Assembly: GCA_964517765.1 (NCBI GenBank)
Contig: CAZFEN010000026.1
Span: forward strand, 1-15,685
Origin: Hydromicrobium sp964517765
GTDB taxonomy: Bacteria; Actinomycetota; Humimicrobiia; Humimicrobiales; Humimicrobiaceae
Reading direction: 5' to 3'
Length of the DNA: 15,685 nucleotides
The position numbers and the translations under genes are program-made. This document shows positions 14,517-15,685 of this stretch, in pieces; positions within the stretch are counted from its first letter, which is position 1; every line of letters starts with the position of its first letter. The notes under the pieces are model-generated. The model was not told where the DNA came from. It made no database searches and saw only the letters and a program-made list of their open reading frames with translations.

Positions 14517-15671
14517 ATGATAATAGGTATAGATATATCCACTGTTTTAAATCATGGCCAGGACATAGGCTCAGGCAGATATATTATTAACCTGGTAAGA
14601 AATCTCCTCAAAATCGATAGGGAAAATACCTATGCCCTTACCGGAAGATATACTACAGGTGAACATTTACCGGTAATTCATGATTTGAAAACAAATTACA
14701 CTGAGAATAGAATTAAGCTTTACCTCTATCAGACAACCCCGAAGAAATTAAAATTATGGAACAGATTCAGGTTTCCTGCTGTCGAGTTTTTAGGCTTTAG
14801 GGCTGACATCATTCACTGTCCCGATTTTCTTATCCCCCCTGCTTTAAGCAGGAACATCGTTTTAACCATTCATGACCTGGCTTTTATAAGATTTCCCGAA
14901 TTTAACTTTGACTGGTTCATAAAAAAATACACCGGAGAAGTCAAAAAAAATGCATATATCTCAAAGAAAATAATTGCGGATTCGGAAAGCACCAGAAACG
15001 ATATCGTGAGTTTCTTTGGAATAGACCCGCTAAAAGTAGAGGTCGTATATCTGGCAGCAGATGATATGTTCAGGAAATTGACTGAAAAAGAGAAAAATAC
15101 GTATGTACTTAAGAAATACCAGATAGATAAAAAATATATTCTTTCCGTGGGAACCATAGAACCCAGGAAAAACTTTGCAGCATTGATAAGAGCGTTTAAT
15201 AATATAAAAAAAAGTAAAATAGGTTCTGGCTATAAACTGGTAATAGTGGGAAGAACGGGCTGGAAAAGTGAGGCTACCTATGAAGAGAGAGAAAATAGTC
15301 CATATAGAGACGATATTTTATTTACCGGCTGGATACCTGATCAGGAACTTGTCCAGATATATAATTGGGCCGAACTTTTTGTTTATCCTTCCCTTTTCGA
15401 AGGATTTGGCCTGCCACCACTGGAAGCGATGAGCTGTGGCCTTCCGGTTATAACTTTTAATACTTCATCCCTTAAGGAAGTTGTCGGAGATGCCGGAATA
15501 CTGGTAGCAGCTGGAGATGAGAGTGAACTTAAAAATCAATTATTACATGTTCTTGAAAATGAGTTGGTAAAAGAGGAACTGAGCAGTAAATCACTAATTC
15601 AGGCTAAAAAATTCAGCTGGGAAGAAACTGCAAAAAAAATACTGGATATTTATAACAAAACCATCCTATAA
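14517..15671 (+). CDS. GT4-family glycosyltransferase (mannosyltransferase-like)
   Basis: This is a complete 384-residue retaining GT-B transferase. The N-terminal IGIDISTVLNHGQDIGSGRY is the glycine-rich opening common to this subfamily. DIIHCPDFLIPP (97-108), TIHDLAF, ILSVGTIEPRKN (208-219, with Arg217 and Lys218 for donor phosphates), and FEGFGLPPLEAMSCGLPV follow, with the EX7E pair as Glu295-Glu303. The tail FSWEETAKKIL is typical of GT4. Close relatives are often annotated as mannosyltransferases of O-antigen or exopolysaccharide loci, but the sugar cannot be assigned. It begins 15 bp after the GT4-GT2 gene, with only a weak AAGAG upstream, and is probably co-transcribed with it. Only 14 bases remain in the window after its stop. 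Confidence 0.92.
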   Translation: MIIGIDISTVLNHGQDIGSGRYIINLVRNLLKIDRENTYALTGRYTTGEHLPVIHDLKTNYTENRIKLYLYQTTPKKLKLWNRFRFPAVEFLGFRADIIHCPDFLIPPALSRNIVLTIHDLAFIRFPEFNFDWFIKKYTGEVKKNAYISKKIIADSESTRNDIVSFFGIDPLKVEVVYLAADDMFRKLTEKEKNTYVLKKYQIDKKYILSVGTIEPRKNFAALIRAFNNIKKSKIGSGYKLVIVGRTGWKSEATYEERENSPYRDDILFTGWIPDQELVQIYNWAELFVYPSLFEGFGLPPLEAMSCGLPVITFNTSSLKEVVGDAGILVAAGDESELKNQLLHVLENELVKEELSSKSLIQAKKFSWEETAKKILDIYNKTIL

Positions 15672-15685
15672 AAAACATTTTTGAA

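Overview
This window is part of a cell-surface polysaccharide locus from an AT-rich bacterium with short intergenic spaces. Every recognisable gene makes nucleotide sugars, transfers sugars or works at the membrane. I see no rRNA, tRNA, CRISPR array, transposase, phage gene or toxin-antitoxin pair. The phylum cannot be read from the sequence. Low GC, frequent A/T homopolymers and a run of exactly 100 N suggest a scaffolded draft or metagenome-assembled genome.

Layout. (1) Rightward block, 134-5309: a TviB/WbpO-type UDP-HexNAc 6-dehydrogenase, a TviC/WbpP-type 4-epimerase interrupted by the N run, a second extended SDR, and an AsnB-type glutamine amidotransferase. Together they look like a module for a 2-acetamido-hexuronic acid and its amide. 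(2) Leftward block, 12008 down to 5382: a two-domain GT2-GT4 glycosyltransferase, a UPF0104/flippase-like membrane protein, a polytopic GT-C (GT87-like) transferase, a small lipoprotein with two C-terminal membrane helices whose start overlaps the GT-C stop, and an RmlD-type dTDP-4-dehydrorhamnose reductase. The two blocks converge at 5310-5381. (3) Rightward block from 12135: a two-domain GT4-GT2 transferase and a single-domain GT4 transferase that ends 14 bases before the window does. Blocks 2 and 3 diverge from a 126-bp intergenic region with promoter-like elements on both strands and an 11-bp palindrome.

How they may work together. The soluble enzymes would supply UDP-HexNAcA (perhaps amidated) and a dTDP-deoxysugar. 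Five predicted GT domains in three soluble proteins, plus the GT-C enzyme, would build or decorate a lipid-linked glycan. The membrane proteins would act at the membrane or on its outer face. No Wzx, Wzy, Wzz, ABC exporter, initiating phosphoglycosyltransferase or RmlA/B/C lies in the window, so the pathway is incomplete here.

Most notable observations: the flippase-like gene has an intact 82-residue N-terminal extension (two membrane segments) upstream of its first ATG, in a frame with no ATG, GTG or TTG, and a well-placed Shine-Dalgarno precedes an ATA codon; the two divergent glycosyltransferases carry the same two fold types in opposite order; and an unrecognised lipoprotein is coupled to the GT-C enzyme. 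I found no convincing evidence of a wholly new system. This reads as a fairly ordinary accessory glycan locus with a few unusual details.
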